64,000 nt of DNA from Microbacterium halophytorum (lineage in GTDB: Bacteria; Actinomycetota; Actinomycetes; Actinomycetales; Microbacteriaceae). The notes beneath the pieces were generated by a model. That model searched no databases. It was not told where the DNA came from and saw only the letters and a program-made list of their open reading frames with translations. Of this stretch, positions 19,411 through 28,923 are shown piece after piece. Positions within the stretch are counted from its first letter, which is position 1. Each line of letters begins with the position of its first letter. The DNA is taken from assembly GCF_002970975.1 (NCBI RefSeq), contig NZ_PNFA01000006.1, positions 212,773 through 276,772 of the forward strand. The letters run 5' to 3'. The position numbers and the translations under genes were made by a program.

Positions 19411-20442
19411 ATGGTCTCCGAAAGAGGTCTTCAGGTCCTCCGCGCGATCGTGCAGGACTACGTCGACACGCACGAGCCCGTCGGCAGCAAGTCGCTCGTC
19501 GACCGGCACGCGTTCGACGTCTCGGCCGCGACGATCCGGAACGACATGGCGATCCTCGAGGAGGAGGACCTGATCGCTGCGCCCCACACGTCGTCCGGCC
19601 GGGTGCCGACCGACAAGGGGTACCGCCTGTTCGTCGACCACCTCGCCGAGATCCGGCCGCTCTCGGCGGCGCAGCGCTCCGCGATCACGACGTTCCTCGC
19701 CGACCCCCACGACCTCGACGACCTGCTGGCCCGCACGGTGCGCCTGCTGACCCAGCTGACCGGCCAGGTCGCGCTCGTGCAGTACCCCTCGTTCGCCCGC
19801 GCCACCGTCACGCACATCGAGCTCGTCGTGCTCGAGGCGCGCCGGATGCTCGTGATCGTCGTGACCGACACCGGGCGCGTCTCGCAGCGGCTCGCGACCG
19901 TGCCCGATGACCTCGACGAGGAGGACGTCGCGCAGCTGCGCGCCCAGCTCGGCACGCTCGTGGCCGGTCGCTCGGCACGCGAGGGCGCCGATCGGATCGC
20001 GGCCCTGCGGGCGCAGGAACCCGGCGATCGCCTCGCCCCGAGCCTCGAGGTGCTGGCCGGCGTGATCGGCGAGGAGCTCGAGGAGTTCCGCCAGAACCGC
20101 CTGGTGATGGCGGGCGCCGCAACGCTCGCGAAGCGCGAGCAGGACTTCCGCGGCAGCATCCACCCGCTGCTCGAGGCGATCGAGGAGCAGGTCACGCTGC
20201 TGCGGCTGATGTCGGAGATGGAGATCGACGACGAGGGCCTCGCCGCCTCGATCGGTCGCGAGAACGACGCGTTCGGGCTCGGCGAGGCGTCGATCGTGAC
20301 GAGCACGTACGATGCGCAGGTCGGGTCGGCGCGCGTCGGCGTGATGGGCCCGACCCGGATGGACTACCCCAGCACCCTCGGGGCCGCGCGGGCCGTCGCG
20401 CGGTACCTCAGCCGGGTGCTGGAAGAGGACGGCAGGCGCTGA
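19411..20442 (+). CDS. hrcA: Heat-inducible transcription repressor HrcA
   Basis: A protein of 343 residues, typical of HrcA. The N-terminal winged helix shows VGSKSLVDRH and SAATIRNDMAILEEEDLI, and the C-terminal part the HrcA-specific GPTRMDYPSTLGAARAVARYL region. It represses heat-shock genes by binding CIRCE, with refolding controlled by chaperonin. ATG 19411 is preferred to the adjoining GTG 19408 because AGGAGGGG (19401-19408) then has room as ribosome binding site. A CIRCE-like element overlaps the promoter. dnaJ follows after 57 bases. Confidence 0.95.
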   Translation: MVSERGLQVLRAIVQDYVDTHEPVGSKSLVDRHAFDVSAATIRNDMAILEEEDLIAAPHTSSGRVPTDKGYRLFVDHLAEIRPLSAAQRSAITTFLADPHDLDDLLARTVRLLTQLTGQVALVQYPSFARATVTHIELVVLEARRMLVIVVTDTGRVSQRLATVPDDLDEEDVAQLRAQLGTLVAGRSAREGADRIAALRAQEPGDRLAPSLEVLAGVIGEELEEFRQNRLVMAGAATLAKREQDFRGSIHPLLEAIEEQVTLLRLMSEMEIDDEGLAASIGRENDAFGLGEASIVTSTYDAQVGSARVGVMGPTRMDYPSTLGAARAVARYLSRVLEEDGRR

Positions 20443-20499
20443 CAGGGCGCCGACGACGAAGCAGGACTGAGCCCCGACCGGGCTGAGGAAAGGTGACTG

Positions 20500-21609
20500 G
20501 TGGCTGACCACTACGAGGTTCTCGGCGTTTCCCGCGACGCGAGCGACGAGGAGATCAAGAAGGCGTACCGCAAGCTGGCGCGCAAGCTGCACCCGGATGT
20601 CAACCCGAGCCCGGAGGCGGCAGAGCAGTTCAAGGACGTCACGCACGCCTACGACGTGCTGAGCGATGCCGACCAGCGCCGCCGCTACGACATGGGCGGC
20701 GACGAGAACCCGTTCGGCGGTGGTGGCGGTTTCGGCGGCTTCGGCGACATCTTCGAGACGTTCTTCGGCGGCGGAGGCGGGGGCGGCGGCGGTCGCCCGC
20801 GCGAGCGCCGCGAGCGCGGTGAGGACGCGCTCGTCCACGTCAAGCTGGGGCTCGGCGACGTCGTGTTCGGCGCCCACCGCGACATCGAGATCGATACTGC
20901 CGTGCTGTGCGAGACGTGCAACGGCTCGTGCTGCCAGCCGGGAACGAGCCCCGAGCGCTGCGACGTCTGCGGCGGATCCGGCCACGTGCGCACGCAGGTG
21001 CGCAGCCTCCTCGGCAACATGGTCACGACCCAGCCGTGCGGCTCGTGCCGCGGGTACGGCACGACGATCCCCTCGCCGTGCGTGACGTGCGCGGGCCACG
21101 GCCGCGTGCGCTCGCGCCGGACCGTCGCGGTGGACATCCCCGCCGGCGTCGAGTCGGGCCTGCGGCTGCAGATGCCCGGTTCCGGTGAGGTGGGCGAGGG
21201 CGGCGGCCCGAACGGCGACCTCTACCTGCAGGTCGAGGTCGAGCCGCACCCGTCGTTCAGCCGCGAGGGCGACGACCTGCTCGCGACGCTGGACGTCGCG
21301 ATGACCGACGCGATCCTGGGCGCGACCACGTCGATCGATGGCCTCGACGGTAGTGTCGACCTGGAGATCCGCCCCGGTGTGCAGTCGGGCGACGAGCTGA
21401 AGATCGCCGGCCGGGGCATCACGGGCCTGCGCTCGAAGAACCGCGGCGACCTGCGCGTCGCCGTGCGGGTCGTCACGCCGACGAAGCTCGACCACAAGCA
21501 GCGCCAGCTGATCGAGGAGTTCGCCGGCCGTCAGAAGGCGGAGGGCCCGAAGCTCGCCGAGCACCACCAGGGCCTGTTCTCGAAGCTGCGCGACAAGTTC
21601 CGGGCCTGA
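20500..21609 (+). CDS. dnaJ: Chaperone DnaJ (type I, DnaJ2 class)
   Basis: A protein of 369 residues. The J domain (1-70) carries HPD in KLHPDVN; a Gly/Phe-rich stretch follows; then the zinc-binding domain with CETC, CDVC, CGSC and CVTC modules; then the two substrate-binding beta-domains. The first CxxCxGxG repeat reads CETCNGSC, with the final glycine replaced by cysteine. It stimulates DnaK ATPase and delivers substrates. GTG 20500 follows GAGGAAAGG. Its link to hrcA rather than dnaK marks it as the second actinobacterial DnaJ. rsmE starts two bases after its stop. Confidence 0.95.
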   Translation: MADHYEVLGVSRDASDEEIKKAYRKLARKLHPDVNPSPEAAEQFKDVTHAYDVLSDADQRRRYDMGGDENPFGGGGGFGGFGDIFETFFGGGGGGGGGRPRERRERGEDALVHVKLGLGDVVFGAHRDIEIDTAVLCETCNGSCCQPGTSPERCDVCGGSGHVRTQVRSLLGNMVTTQPCGSCRGYGTTIPSPCVTCAGHGRVRSRRTVAVDIPAGVESGLRLQMPGSGEVGEGGGPNGDLYLQVEVEPHPSFSREGDDLLATLDVAMTDAILGATTSIDGLDGSVDLEIRPGVQSGDELKIAGRGITGLRSKNRGDLRVAVRVVTPTKLDHKQRQLIEEFAGRQKAEGPKLAEHHQGLFSKLRDKFRA

Positions 21610-21610
21610 C

Positions 21611-22342
21611 GTGGCGCTGCACTTCGTCTCCGACGCGGCGGGAGCCGCCGTGCCGGGCGGCACGGTCGAGCTGACGGGGGCGGAGGCGCACCACGCCGCC
21701 GCCGTGAGGCGCGTGCGAGCGGGCGAGCGGGTCACGGTCACGGACGGGCGCGGGGCCTGGGCCACCGGCGAGGTCGAGGCGAGCGATGCGGCGAGCGTCG
21801 TCATCCGGGTCGCCTCGCGAGAGGATCGTCGGGCGGCCGAGCCGCGCCTCGTCCTCGTGCAGGCGCTCGCGAAGGGCGACCGCGACGAGATGGCGGTGCA
21901 GGCCGCGACCGAGCTGGGGGTCGACGAAGTCGTGCCGTGGCAGGCCGCACGGAGCGTCTCGCGCTGGGAGGGTAAGAAGCTCGTCAAGGGGCGCGAACGC
22001 TGGGCGGCGATCGTGCGCGAGGCCGCGAAGCAGGCGCATCGGGCGTGGGTCCCGGAAGTCGCAGAGCCGGTCACGACGACGCAGCTGGCCGCCCGCGCGG
22101 CCGCGGGCGGCATGCTCCTGCTCGATCCGTGGGCGAGCACCTCCCTGACGGCGGCCGAGCTGCCGTCGTCCGGCGAGGTGACCCTCGTCGTGGGCCCGGA
22201 GGGCGGCATCGCAGACGAAGAGATCGCCCGACTCGAGGCCGCGGGGGCCCGCGCCGTTCGGCTGGGGGAGACCGTACTGCGCACCTCCACTGCGGGGCCC
22301 GCCGCGCTCGCTGTGCTGAACGCCCGCTGGGGCCGCTGGTGA
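21611..22342 (+). CDS. rsmE: 16S rRNA m3U1498 methyltransferase RsmE
   Basis: A protein of 243 residues with the N-terminal PUA-like RNA-binding part (LTGAEAHHAAAVRRVRAGE) and the C-terminal SPOUT/trefoil-knot SAM-binding motifs (VVGPEGGIADEEIARLE and RLGETVLRTSTAGPAAL). It methylates N3 of U1498 in 16S rRNA. GTG 21611 lies one base past the dnaJ stop. The stop overlaps the start of the next gene, so dnaJ, rsmE and lnt are coupled. Confidence 0.95.
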   Translation: MALHFVSDAAGAAVPGGTVELTGAEAHHAAAVRRVRAGERVTVTDGRGAWATGEVEASDAASVVIRVASREDRRAAEPRLVLVQALAKGDRDEMAVQAATELGVDEVVPWQAARSVSRWEGKKLVKGRERWAAIVREAAKQAHRAWVPEVAEPVTTTQLAARAAAGGMLLLDPWASTSLTAAELPSSGEVTLVVGPEGGIADEEIARLEAAGARAVRLGETVLRTSTAGPAALAVLNARWGRW

Positions 22343-23943
22343 GTCGGCCTGCCGGGAGCGCGAGCCGCACCCGCCGGGAGAGCCGCGCCGCCGCGCGCGA
22401 GCTGTGGCGCCGACCGCCGCTGCCGCTGTGGGCGGCCGTGGCGATCGCCGCGGCCGGCGGCCTCGCCTTCGACCTCTCCTTCCCCGGCGTCGGGGCCTGG
22501 CCGCTCGCCTTCCTCGCCGTGACGGCGCAGCTCGTGGCTCTGATCGGGCGCAGGGCGTGGAGCGCCGTGCTCGTCGGCCTCGCCTTCGGCGTCTGCTTCT
22601 ACTACCCGCACATCGACTGGATGCGCGGGTTCCTCGGCGACGACCCGCTGCGCTGGGTGCCGTGGGTCGCCCTGGCGGGCGTCGAGGCGGTGTTCATGGG
22701 GCTCGGCGCCGTGCTGATCACCCTCGGCTACCGGTTCACGGACGGCTGGGGCGGCCGGGCCCGCACAATCGCGGTACCGACGCTCGTCGCGGGGCTGTGG
22801 ACCCTGCGCGAGCAGATCATGGGCTCGTGGCCCTACGGCGGCTTCGCCTGGGGGCGCGTCGGCATGAGCCAGTCGGAATCGCCGATCGCCCCCGTCGTCT
22901 CCTGGGTCGGCGTCGCGGGCCTGACGTTCCTGATGGTGTGGCTGTGCGCCATGGGCATCGAGGCCGTGCGCACCTATGCGCGGGCGCGGCGCGGCGGGTT
23001 GCCGCCCGCGCGCTGGGCGCTCGTCCCCGTGCCGTTCGCGGCACTGCTCGTGCTGCTCGTCGCCGCGCCCCAGTTCCCGACGGCCGTCGTCGGCACGATC
23101 ACGGTGGGCGCCGTGCAGGGGAACGGGCCGACCGCCTACTTCGACGATCGCGAGTACCTCGATCCGGCGCGCGCTCAGCTGGACGCGTCCGGGCCCGTCG
23201 CCGACGCAGACGTCGACGTCGCGCTCTGGCCGGAGGGCGGCATCGGCGGCGACCCGATGAACGACCCGCAGGCGGCCGCCGTGCTCGACGCGGCGACCGA
23301 GCTCTACGGCGCACCGCTGATCGCGAACGCCGCCGTCGCGGTCGGCGCCGACGATATCTACAACACGTCGATGGTGTGGGAAGACGGCGGGCCGACGCAG
23401 ACCCACGCGAAGCGCCACCCCGTGCCCTTCGGAGAGTACGTGCCCAACCGCGAGATCTTCGAGCGGATCGTGCCGTCGCTGATCGGCATGCTGCAGCGGG
23501 AGTACACCCCCGGGACCGATGCGCCGCTGTTCGAGGTCGCCGGGGCCCGCATCGGCCTCGCGATCTGCTTCGACGTGATCAGCGATTCGCTCGTCCGCGA
23601 GGGCGCGACGGACGGCGCGCAGGTGTACATGCTGCAGACGAACAACGCCGACTTCCGCGACAGCGACGAGAGCGTGCAGCAGCTCGCCTTCGCACGGATG
23701 CGGGCGATCGAGACGGGGCGCACGGTCGTGAACCTGTCGACGGTCGGCGTCAGCGAGATCATCGCCTCCGACGGCGCGGCGCTCGACCGCGTCGAGGCGG
23801 GCGAGGCCGGCGCGATGGTCGACACCGTCGAGCTTCGCGAGGGCCTCACCCCGGCGATGACCATCGGCCCGTGGCTCGCGCCGGTGCTGACCTGGGGTGC
23901 GCTGGCCGCCCTCGTCGTCATCCGGATCGCCCGGCGCCGCTGA
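22339..23943 (+). CDS. lnt: Apolipoprotein N-acyltransferase
   Basis: A protein of 534 residues with about six N-terminal membrane segments and a C-terminal nitrilase-like domain. The catalytic triad is visible: Glu in LWPEGGIGGD, Lys in HAKRHPVPFGEYVPN, Cys in GLAICFDVISD. Lnt adds the third acyl chain to lipoproteins at the membrane outer face; several lipoproteins in this window are possible substrates. The GTG at 22339 overlaps the rsmE stop (GTGA) and gives a normal N-terminus before the first membrane segment. The frame extends further upstream only as a shadow of rsmE. Confidence 0.92.
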   Translation: MSRPAGSASRTRRESRAAARELWRRPPLPLWAAVAIAAAGGLAFDLSFPGVGAWPLAFLAVTAQLVALIGRRAWSAVLVGLAFGVCFYYPHIDWMRGFLGDDPLRWVPWVALAGVEAVFMGLGAVLITLGYRFTDGWGGRARTIAVPTLVAGLWTLREQIMGSWPYGGFAWGRVGMSQSESPIAPVVSWVGVAGLTFLMVWLCAMGIEAVRTYARARRGGLPPARWALVPVPFAALLVLLVAAPQFPTAVVGTITVGAVQGNGPTAYFDDREYLDPARAQLDASGPVADADVDVALWPEGGIGGDPMNDPQAAAVLDAATELYGAPLIANAAVAVGADDIYNTSMVWEDGGPTQTHAKRHPVPFGEYVPNREIFERIVPSLIGMLQREYTPGTDAPLFEVAGARIGLAICFDVISDSLVREGATDGAQVYMLQTNNADFRDSDESVQQLAFARMRAIETGRTVVNLSTVGVSEIIASDGAALDRVEAGEAGAMVDTVELREGLTPAMTIGPWLAPVLTWGALAALVVIRIARRR

Positions 23944-23968
23944 GGCGGTATCCGGACGCGCGGTGGCA

Positions 23969-23974
23969 TACGCT
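23969..23974 (+). promoter_or_regulatory. Predicted -10 box of the small SPOR-like gene, leaderless type
   Basis: TACGCT ends six bases before the ATG at 23981, within the word GGTGGCATACGCTGG. A near copy, GGTGGCATAGGCTGA, precedes the glnA2 region at 24225-24239. No ribosome binding site is present. Confidence 0.45.
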
Positions 23975-23980
23975 GGCGGC

Positions 23981-24187
23981 ATGGCTGAGGACAAGCGGTC
24001 GGAGCTCACGGGCGAGAAGTACTGGTTCAACATCCGGACCGAGAAGGTGGAGTTCGGTCGGCTGTCGCCGGCCGTGCACCGCATCGGCCCGTTCGACACG
24101 GAGGCGGAGGCCGCGCGCGCCCCCGAGATCGTCGCCGAGCGCGCGAGGGCGTGGGAAGCCGAGGACGAAGAGGAGCGCGGCGCCTGA
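23981..24187 (+). CDS. Small SPOR-domain-like protein, 68 residues
   Basis: An acidic protein of 68 residues (MAEDKRSELTGEKYWFNIRT at the start). The pattern YWFNIRTEKVE...GPFDTEAEAA resembles a short SPOR-like fold often annotated so in Microbacteriaceae, but the similarity is weak and no peptidoglycan-binding role can be shown. It has no signal peptide or membrane segment, which argues against a periplasmic SPOR protein. The ATG at 23981 follows a -10 box at six bases. It lies between lnt and glnA2. Confidence 0.7.
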   Translation: MAEDKRSELTGEKYWFNIRTEKVEFGRLSPAVHRIGPFDTEAEAARAPEIVAERARAWEAEDEEERGA

Positions 24188-24204
24188 CGAACGCACGCCA
24201 CCGC

Positions 24205-24220
24205 GTAACGTCGCGGAAAC
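24205..24220. promoter_or_regulatory. GlnR-type box upstream of glnA2
   Basis: GTAAC-N6-GAAAC, the first half of the actinobacterial GlnR site. It ends 11 bases before the predicted -10 box TAGGCT (24232-24237). Confidence 0.5.
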
Positions 24221-24231
24221 CTGGGGTGGCA

Positions 24232-24237
24232 TAGGCT
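24232..24237 (+). promoter_or_regulatory. Predicted -10 box of glnA2
   Basis: TAGGCT, about 100 bases before the chosen ATG at 24337. This would give a leader of roughly 95 bases. A GTG at 24241 lies too close to serve as a leader-bearing start and would add a non-conserved N-terminus. Confidence 0.45.
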
Positions 24238-24336
24238 GACGTGAGTCGACAAGTCTCGGCCGAGCCTGCTCGGGATTCCGGCGGGCCGACGGGAGACTTG
24301 CGGAGTTGCCCCGCGACGCCCCGAGAGGACATTTCG

Positions 24337-25674
24337 ATGGACAAGCAGATGGACTTCGTGCTCCGCACGATCGAGGAGCGCGGCGTCAAGTTCGTGCGCC
24401 TGTGGTTCACCGACGTGATCGGCACGCTCAAATCGGTCTCGATCGCCCCGGCCGAGGTGGAGGGCGCGTTCAGCGAGGGCATCGGCTTCGACGGCTCCGC
24501 CATCGAGGGCCTCACCCGCTCGCACGAGTCCGACCTCCTGGCGCATCCGGAGCCGTCGACGTTCCAGGTACTGCCATGGCGCGGCACGATCGACCCCGCT
24601 GCCGGCATGTTCTGCGAGATCCGCACGCCCGACGGGCAGCCGGCCGTCTCCGACCCGCGCAATGTGCTGAAGCGTTCGCTCGAGAACGCCGCCGATGCCG
24701 GTTTCAGCTTCTACATCCACCCCGAGATCGAGTTCTACCTCCTGAAGTCGCGGCAGTTCGGCCAGGAGGGCCCCGTTCCCGTCGACTCGGCCGGCTACTT
24801 CGACAACGTTCCGGGCGGCACGGCCCACGACTTCCGCCGCAGCGCGGTGCGCATGCTCGAAGACCTCGGCATCTCGGTCGAGTACTCCCACCACGAGGGC
24901 GGCCCCGGCCAGAACGAGATCGACCTGCGCTACGCGGATGCGCTCACGATGGCCGACAACATCATGACCTTCCGCACGGTCGTGAAGGAGGTCGCGATCG
25001 AGCAGGGCGTGCACGCGACGTTCATGCCGAAGCCGTTCGCCGACCAGCCGGGCTCCGGCATGCACACCCACATGTCGCTCTTCGAGGGCGACGGCAACGC
25101 GTTCTACGAGGAGGGCGCCGAGTACCAGCTCTCGCAGGTCGGCCGCCAGTTCGTCGCGGGCCTGCTGACGCACGCCCGCGAGATCGCGGGGGTGACGAAC
25201 CAGTTCACCAACTCGTACAAGCGGCTGTGGGGCGGCGACGAGGCGCCCAGCTACGTCACGTGGGGCCACACGAACCGCTCGGCGCTCGTGCGCGTGCCCC
25301 GCTACAAGCCGGGCAAGGGCAGCTCGGCGCGCATCGAGCACCGAGGCATCGACTCGGCCGCCAACCCGTATCTCGCGTACGCGCTCATGCTGGCCGCCGG
25401 TCTAAAGGGCATCCAGGAGGGCTACGAGCTCCCGGCCGAGGCTGCGGACAACGTGTGGGCGCTGAACGAGCGCGAGCGCAGGGCGCTCGGCTACAAGGCG
25501 CTCCCGACATCGCTCGACGAGTCCGTCGCCGCGATGGAGGACTCGGAGCTCGTCGCCGAGACCCTCGGCGAGACGGTGTTCAGCTACGTGCTGGCGAACA
25601 AGCGCGAGGAGTTCCAGCGCTATCGCCACCAGATCACGCCGTTCGAGCTGAACACGCAGATGAACATCGTCTGA
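24337..25674 (+). CDS. glnA2: Glutamine synthetase, GlnA2 type
   Basis: A protein of 445 residues, shorter than GlnA1 as expected for GSI-alpha-like GlnA2. It starts MDKQMDFVLRTIEERGVKFV, matching mycobacterial GlnA2, and has the GS motifs GFDGSAIEGL, HPEIEFYLL, HHEGGPGQNEID and the ATP/ammonia-site region GSGMHTHMSL. At the position of the adenylylation tyrosine the sequence reads NVWALNERE, with Trp in place of Tyr, so it should escape GlnE control. ATG 24337 follows GAGAGGA. A GlnR-type box and -10 precede it. glnE follows after 10 bases. Confidence 0.93.
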   Translation: MDKQMDFVLRTIEERGVKFVRLWFTDVIGTLKSVSIAPAEVEGAFSEGIGFDGSAIEGLTRSHESDLLAHPEPSTFQVLPWRGTIDPAAGMFCEIRTPDGQPAVSDPRNVLKRSLENAADAGFSFYIHPEIEFYLLKSRQFGQEGPVPVDSAGYFDNVPGGTAHDFRRSAVRMLEDLGISVEYSHHEGGPGQNEIDLRYADALTMADNIMTFRTVVKEVAIEQGVHATFMPKPFADQPGSGMHTHMSLFEGDGNAFYEEGAEYQLSQVGRQFVAGLLTHAREIAGVTNQFTNSYKRLWGGDEAPSYVTWGHTNRSALVRVPRYKPGKGSSARIEHRGIDSAANPYLAYALMLAAGLKGIQEGYELPAEAADNVWALNERERRALGYKALPTSLDESVAAMEDSELVAETLGETVFSYVLANKREEFQRYRHQITPFELNTQMNIV

Positions 25675-25684
25675 GGCGCCCCGC

Positions 25685-28684
25685 ATGGTCTCCAGGGACC
25701 GGATCGAGGCGCACACGGGCCTCATCCGGCTCGGCTTCACCCGCATCGCCGAGGTCCTCGGTGAGCTCGACGAGCTCGCCGAGCTCACCGGCACCGATCG
25801 CGATGCGATCGTCGAGGCGAGCGTCGGGGCCGCCGACCCGAACGAGGCCCTCCGCTCGCTGAACAGGATCGCCCGCGCCGACGCCCCCGGCGTCGCGGCG
25901 GTGCTGGCCGACGAGCGGGTGGGCGCGACGGCGTGGCGGCTGCTGGGCGCTTCGCGCGGCTTCGGCGAGTTCTTCGTGCGCCGCCCTGCGAGCCTCGAAG
26001 TGCTCATCGGCGCGGGCGTCGCCCTGCCGACGCCGGATGAGATGGCGGCCGCCCTGACGCGCGCCGTCGGCGGAGCCCCCGCCGGTTTCGCCGGTACCTG
26101 TGACGAGTCCGCATGGGTGGCGCTGCGCGTCGCGTACCGCGAGCAGCTCGCGCGCATCGCGGCCTTCGACCTGCTGGCGGAGGAACCGCTCGCCGTCGTC
26201 GCCGACGTCTCGCTCGCGCTGAGCGACCTCGCGGCGGCGGCGGTCGAGGCCTCGCTCGCGGTCGCGCGCGCGCAGCTCGTGTCGGGGACGGGCGGCGCGG
26301 GGCGCTTCCCGCAGGCCGACGTCGAAGCGACGCAGCTGTCGGTCATCGGCATGGGGAAGACCGGGGCCCGCGAGCTGAACTACGTCAGCGACGTCGATGT
26401 GATCTTCGTGGCGGACGCCGCCGAGGGCGCCGACATCGCCGAGTCGCGGATGCTCGACATCGCCACGCGGCTCGCGCGGCAGACCATCCGGGGCATCTCC
26501 GGCTTCGAGACCGAACCGCCGCTGTGGGAGGTCGATGCGAACCTCCGGCCGGAGGGCAAGAAGGGTGCCCTCGTGCGCACCCTCGCCTCGCACGTCGCCT
26601 ATTACGACCGCTGGGCGGAGAACTGGGAGTTCCAGGCGCTGCTCAAGGCACGCCCGCTCGCGGGGGACGCGGCGCTCGGGGAGGCGTACATCGCGGCGGT
26701 CTGGCCGCACGTGTGGGAGAGCTCGGGCCGCGACGGCTTCGTCAGCGGAGTGCAGCGGATGCGCCAGCGCGTCGAGGAGCACATCCCGCAGGACGAAGCG
26801 GACCGGCAGCTGAAGCTCGGCAGCGGCGGCCTGCGCGATATCGAGTTCGCGGTGCAGCTGCTCCAGCTCGTGCACGGCCGAATGGACGACGCGATCCGGC
26901 AGCGGGGCACCCTCGAGGCGCTCGACGCGCTGGCGGACCAGGCGTACATCAGCCGCGACGACGCCGCGGCGTTCGCGGCCGACTACAGGGTGCTGCGGCT
27001 CTGGGAGCACCGGCTGCAGATGCAGGGGCTCAGCCGCACCCACCTGATGCCCGCGGACGACGACGGCCGCAGGGTGCTGGCCAGGGCATCCGGGTTCGGC
27101 TCCGCGGGCGAGCTCACCGCCGAGTGGGCGCGGGTGCGCCGCGATGTGCGCGACATCCACGTGCGCATCTTCTACCGCCCGCTCCTCGGTGCGGTCGCGG
27201 CGCTCGGCGACGACGAGGTGCGGCTCTCGCCCACGTCGGCGAGGGCGAGGCTCGCGGCGATCGGCTTCCGCGACCCCGACGGGTCGCTGCGGCACCTGCA
27301 GGCGCTCACGCAGGGCATCAGCCGCAAGGCGCAGATCCTGCGCCACATCGCGCCCGTCATGCTCCGCTGGTTCGCCGACGGCGCCGACCCCGACTACGGC
27401 CTGCTGACGTTCCGCAAGCTCAGCGAGTCGGTGGGGAGCACGTCGTGGTTCCTGCGCGTGCTCCGCGACGCCGCGGGGGCGGCCGAGAAGCTGACCAAGC
27501 TGCTCTCAGGCTCCCGCTTCGTGTGCGACCTGATGGACATGATCCCCGAGTCCGTCGCGTGGCTCGAGAGCGACCAGAAGCTCCGGCCGCGCACGGCGGC
27601 GCAGATCGACGGCGAGGCGCGGGCGATCCAGGCGCGGCACGCCACGATCGAGTCGGCGATGAAGGCGGTGCGCGCGATGCGCCGTCGCGAACTGCTGCGC
27701 GCGGCGATGGCGTCGATGCTCGGCGTCATCACGATGCCCGAGCTCTCGGCCGCCCTCACGGCGATCACGGAGGCGACGATCCAAGCGACCCTGCGCGCCG
27801 TCGTCCGCGAGGTCGTGCCCGAGGAGGACGAGTCGTTGGACTTCGCGATCATCGGCATGGGGCGCCTCGGGGGAGCCGAGGTCGGCTTCGGCAGCGACGC
27901 CGACATCCTGTACGTCTACCGGCCGGAGGCGGTCGACCCGCAGCGCGCCCAGAAGCTCGCCGAGAGGATCGTGGCGGAGTTCCGCCGAGTCGTCGAGGAC
28001 GCGCGCGTTCCGCTCGAGCTCGACGCCGAGCTGCGCCCGGAGGGCAAGAAGGGCCCGATCGTGCGCAGCCTGGAGGCGTACCGGGCGTACTACTCGCGCT
28101 GGTCCCTGTCGTGGGAGGCGCAGGCGCTCCTGCGCGCCCGCGGCATCGCCGGCTCCGCGAAGCTGATCGATGCGTTCATGGAGATGGCCGACGAGGTGCG
28201 CTATCCGGAGGAGCCGTCGGAGCAGGGACTGCGCGAGATCCGGCTCATCAAGGCGCGCGTCGAGGGGGAGCGGCTGCCGCAGGGCGTCGACCCGAAGCGG
28301 CACCTCAAGCTCGGGCCGGGGGCCCTCAGCGACGTGGAGTGGCTCGTGCAGCTCCTGCAGCTCCAGCACGCCCACCGCGTGGAGGGGATGCGCACGACGT
28401 CGACGCTCGGGGCCCTGGCCGCCGCCGAGGCGGACGGTCTCGTCGACGACGACGCCGCCGTGCGGTTCCGCGAGGCGTGGCTCCTGGCGACCCGTCTGCG
28501 GTCGGCCAACACACTGCTGACGGGGCGCTCGAGCGACGTCCTGCCGACGGACGCAGGGGAGCTCGATGCGATCGCGCGCATCCTCGACTACGATGCCGGC
28601 TCGGCGATGGAGCTCGAGGAGGACTGGGCCCGCACGTCCCGCCGCGCCCGCTACGCCTTCGAGCGCCTCTTCTACGACGCCTGA
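25685..28684 (+). CDS. glnE: Bifunctional glutamine synthetase adenylyltransferase/deadenylase
   Basis: A protein of 999 residues, the usual GlnE size. Two nucleotidyltransferase domains are seen: the first with GMGKTGARELNYVSDVDVIF, the second with GMGRLGGAEVGFGSDADILY; both keep the paired aspartates for metal. Helical regulatory segments lie between and after. GlnE attaches and removes AMP on the tyrosine of GlnA1 (Tyr402 at 58366-58368 here). The ATG is 10 bases after the glnA2 stop, so the two are co-transcribed, as in mycobacteria. Confidence 0.96.
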   Translation: MVSRDRIEAHTGLIRLGFTRIAEVLGELDELAELTGTDRDAIVEASVGAADPNEALRSLNRIARADAPGVAAVLADERVGATAWRLLGASRGFGEFFVRRPASLEVLIGAGVALPTPDEMAAALTRAVGGAPAGFAGTCDESAWVALRVAYREQLARIAAFDLLAEEPLAVVADVSLALSDLAAAAVEASLAVARAQLVSGTGGAGRFPQADVEATQLSVIGMGKTGARELNYVSDVDVIFVADAAEGADIAESRMLDIATRLARQTIRGISGFETEPPLWEVDANLRPEGKKGALVRTLASHVAYYDRWAENWEFQALLKARPLAGDAALGEAYIAAVWPHVWESSGRDGFVSGVQRMRQRVEEHIPQDEADRQLKLGSGGLRDIEFAVQLLQLVHGRMDDAIRQRGTLEALDALADQAYISRDDAAAFAADYRVLRLWEHRLQMQGLSRTHLMPADDDGRRVLARASGFGSAGELTAEWARVRRDVRDIHVRIFYRPLLGAVAALGDDEVRLSPTSARARLAAIGFRDPDGSLRHLQALTQGISRKAQILRHIAPVMLRWFADGADPDYGLLTFRKLSESVGSTSWFLRVLRDAAGAAEKLTKLLSGSRFVCDLMDMIPESVAWLESDQKLRPRTAAQIDGEARAIQARHATIESAMKAVRAMRRRELLRAAMASMLGVITMPELSAALTAITEATIQATLRAVVREVVPEEDESLDFAIIGMGRLGGAEVGFGSDADILYVYRPEAVDPQRAQKLAERIVAEFRRVVEDARVPLELDAELRPEGKKGPIVRSLEAYRAYYSRWSLSWEAQALLRARGIAGSAKLIDAFMEMADEVRYPEEPSEQGLREIRLIKARVEGERLPQGVDPKRHLKLGPGALSDVEWLVQLLQLQHAHRVEGMRTTSTLGALAAAEADGLVDDDAAVRFREAWLLATRLRSANTLLTGRSSDVLPTDAGELDAIARILDYDAGSAMELEEDWARTSRRARYAFERLFYDA

Positions 28685-28723
28685 CGCCGCGCCCCGGTAC
28701 CCGCCCGCACCCGCATCGGCACC

Positions 28724-28788
28724 CCGCCGCGGTCGCGGATGACGCGCCATCGGGGCGAAGTTCGGCGCGTCTTCTGCGACCGCGGCGG
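28724..28788. terminator. Long interrupted hairpin downstream of glnE
   Basis: Outer arms of 13 bases (28724-28736 with 28776-28788) and inner arms of 8 bases (28741-28748 with 28764-28771) are separated by symmetric four-base internal loops. It lies 40 bases after the glnE stop. No T-run follows. The remaining gap to 28923 is GC-rich with several GGGAAC/GCGAAC words and no gene. Confidence 0.5.
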
Positions 28789-28923
28789 TGGCCCCGTGGG
28801 CCGGTCGGGAACCGAGGGCGAACGCCGGGCGAACGGGGTGGGAACCCCCTGGGAACGGGGCCGGATGGCCGATACCGGGCGTTGGCCGGAAGAGGACGTG
28901 TCGCGTGTCCTGGCGCGTTTCTG

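Noticed and set aside
19291..25341. A minus-strand open frame of about 2000 codons opposite hrcA, dnaJ, rsmE, lnt and glnA2
   Set aside because: The sense genes are well recognised. Long antisense frames arise in high-GC DNA because stop codons are rare; the translation is Arg/His/Val-rich without motifs.
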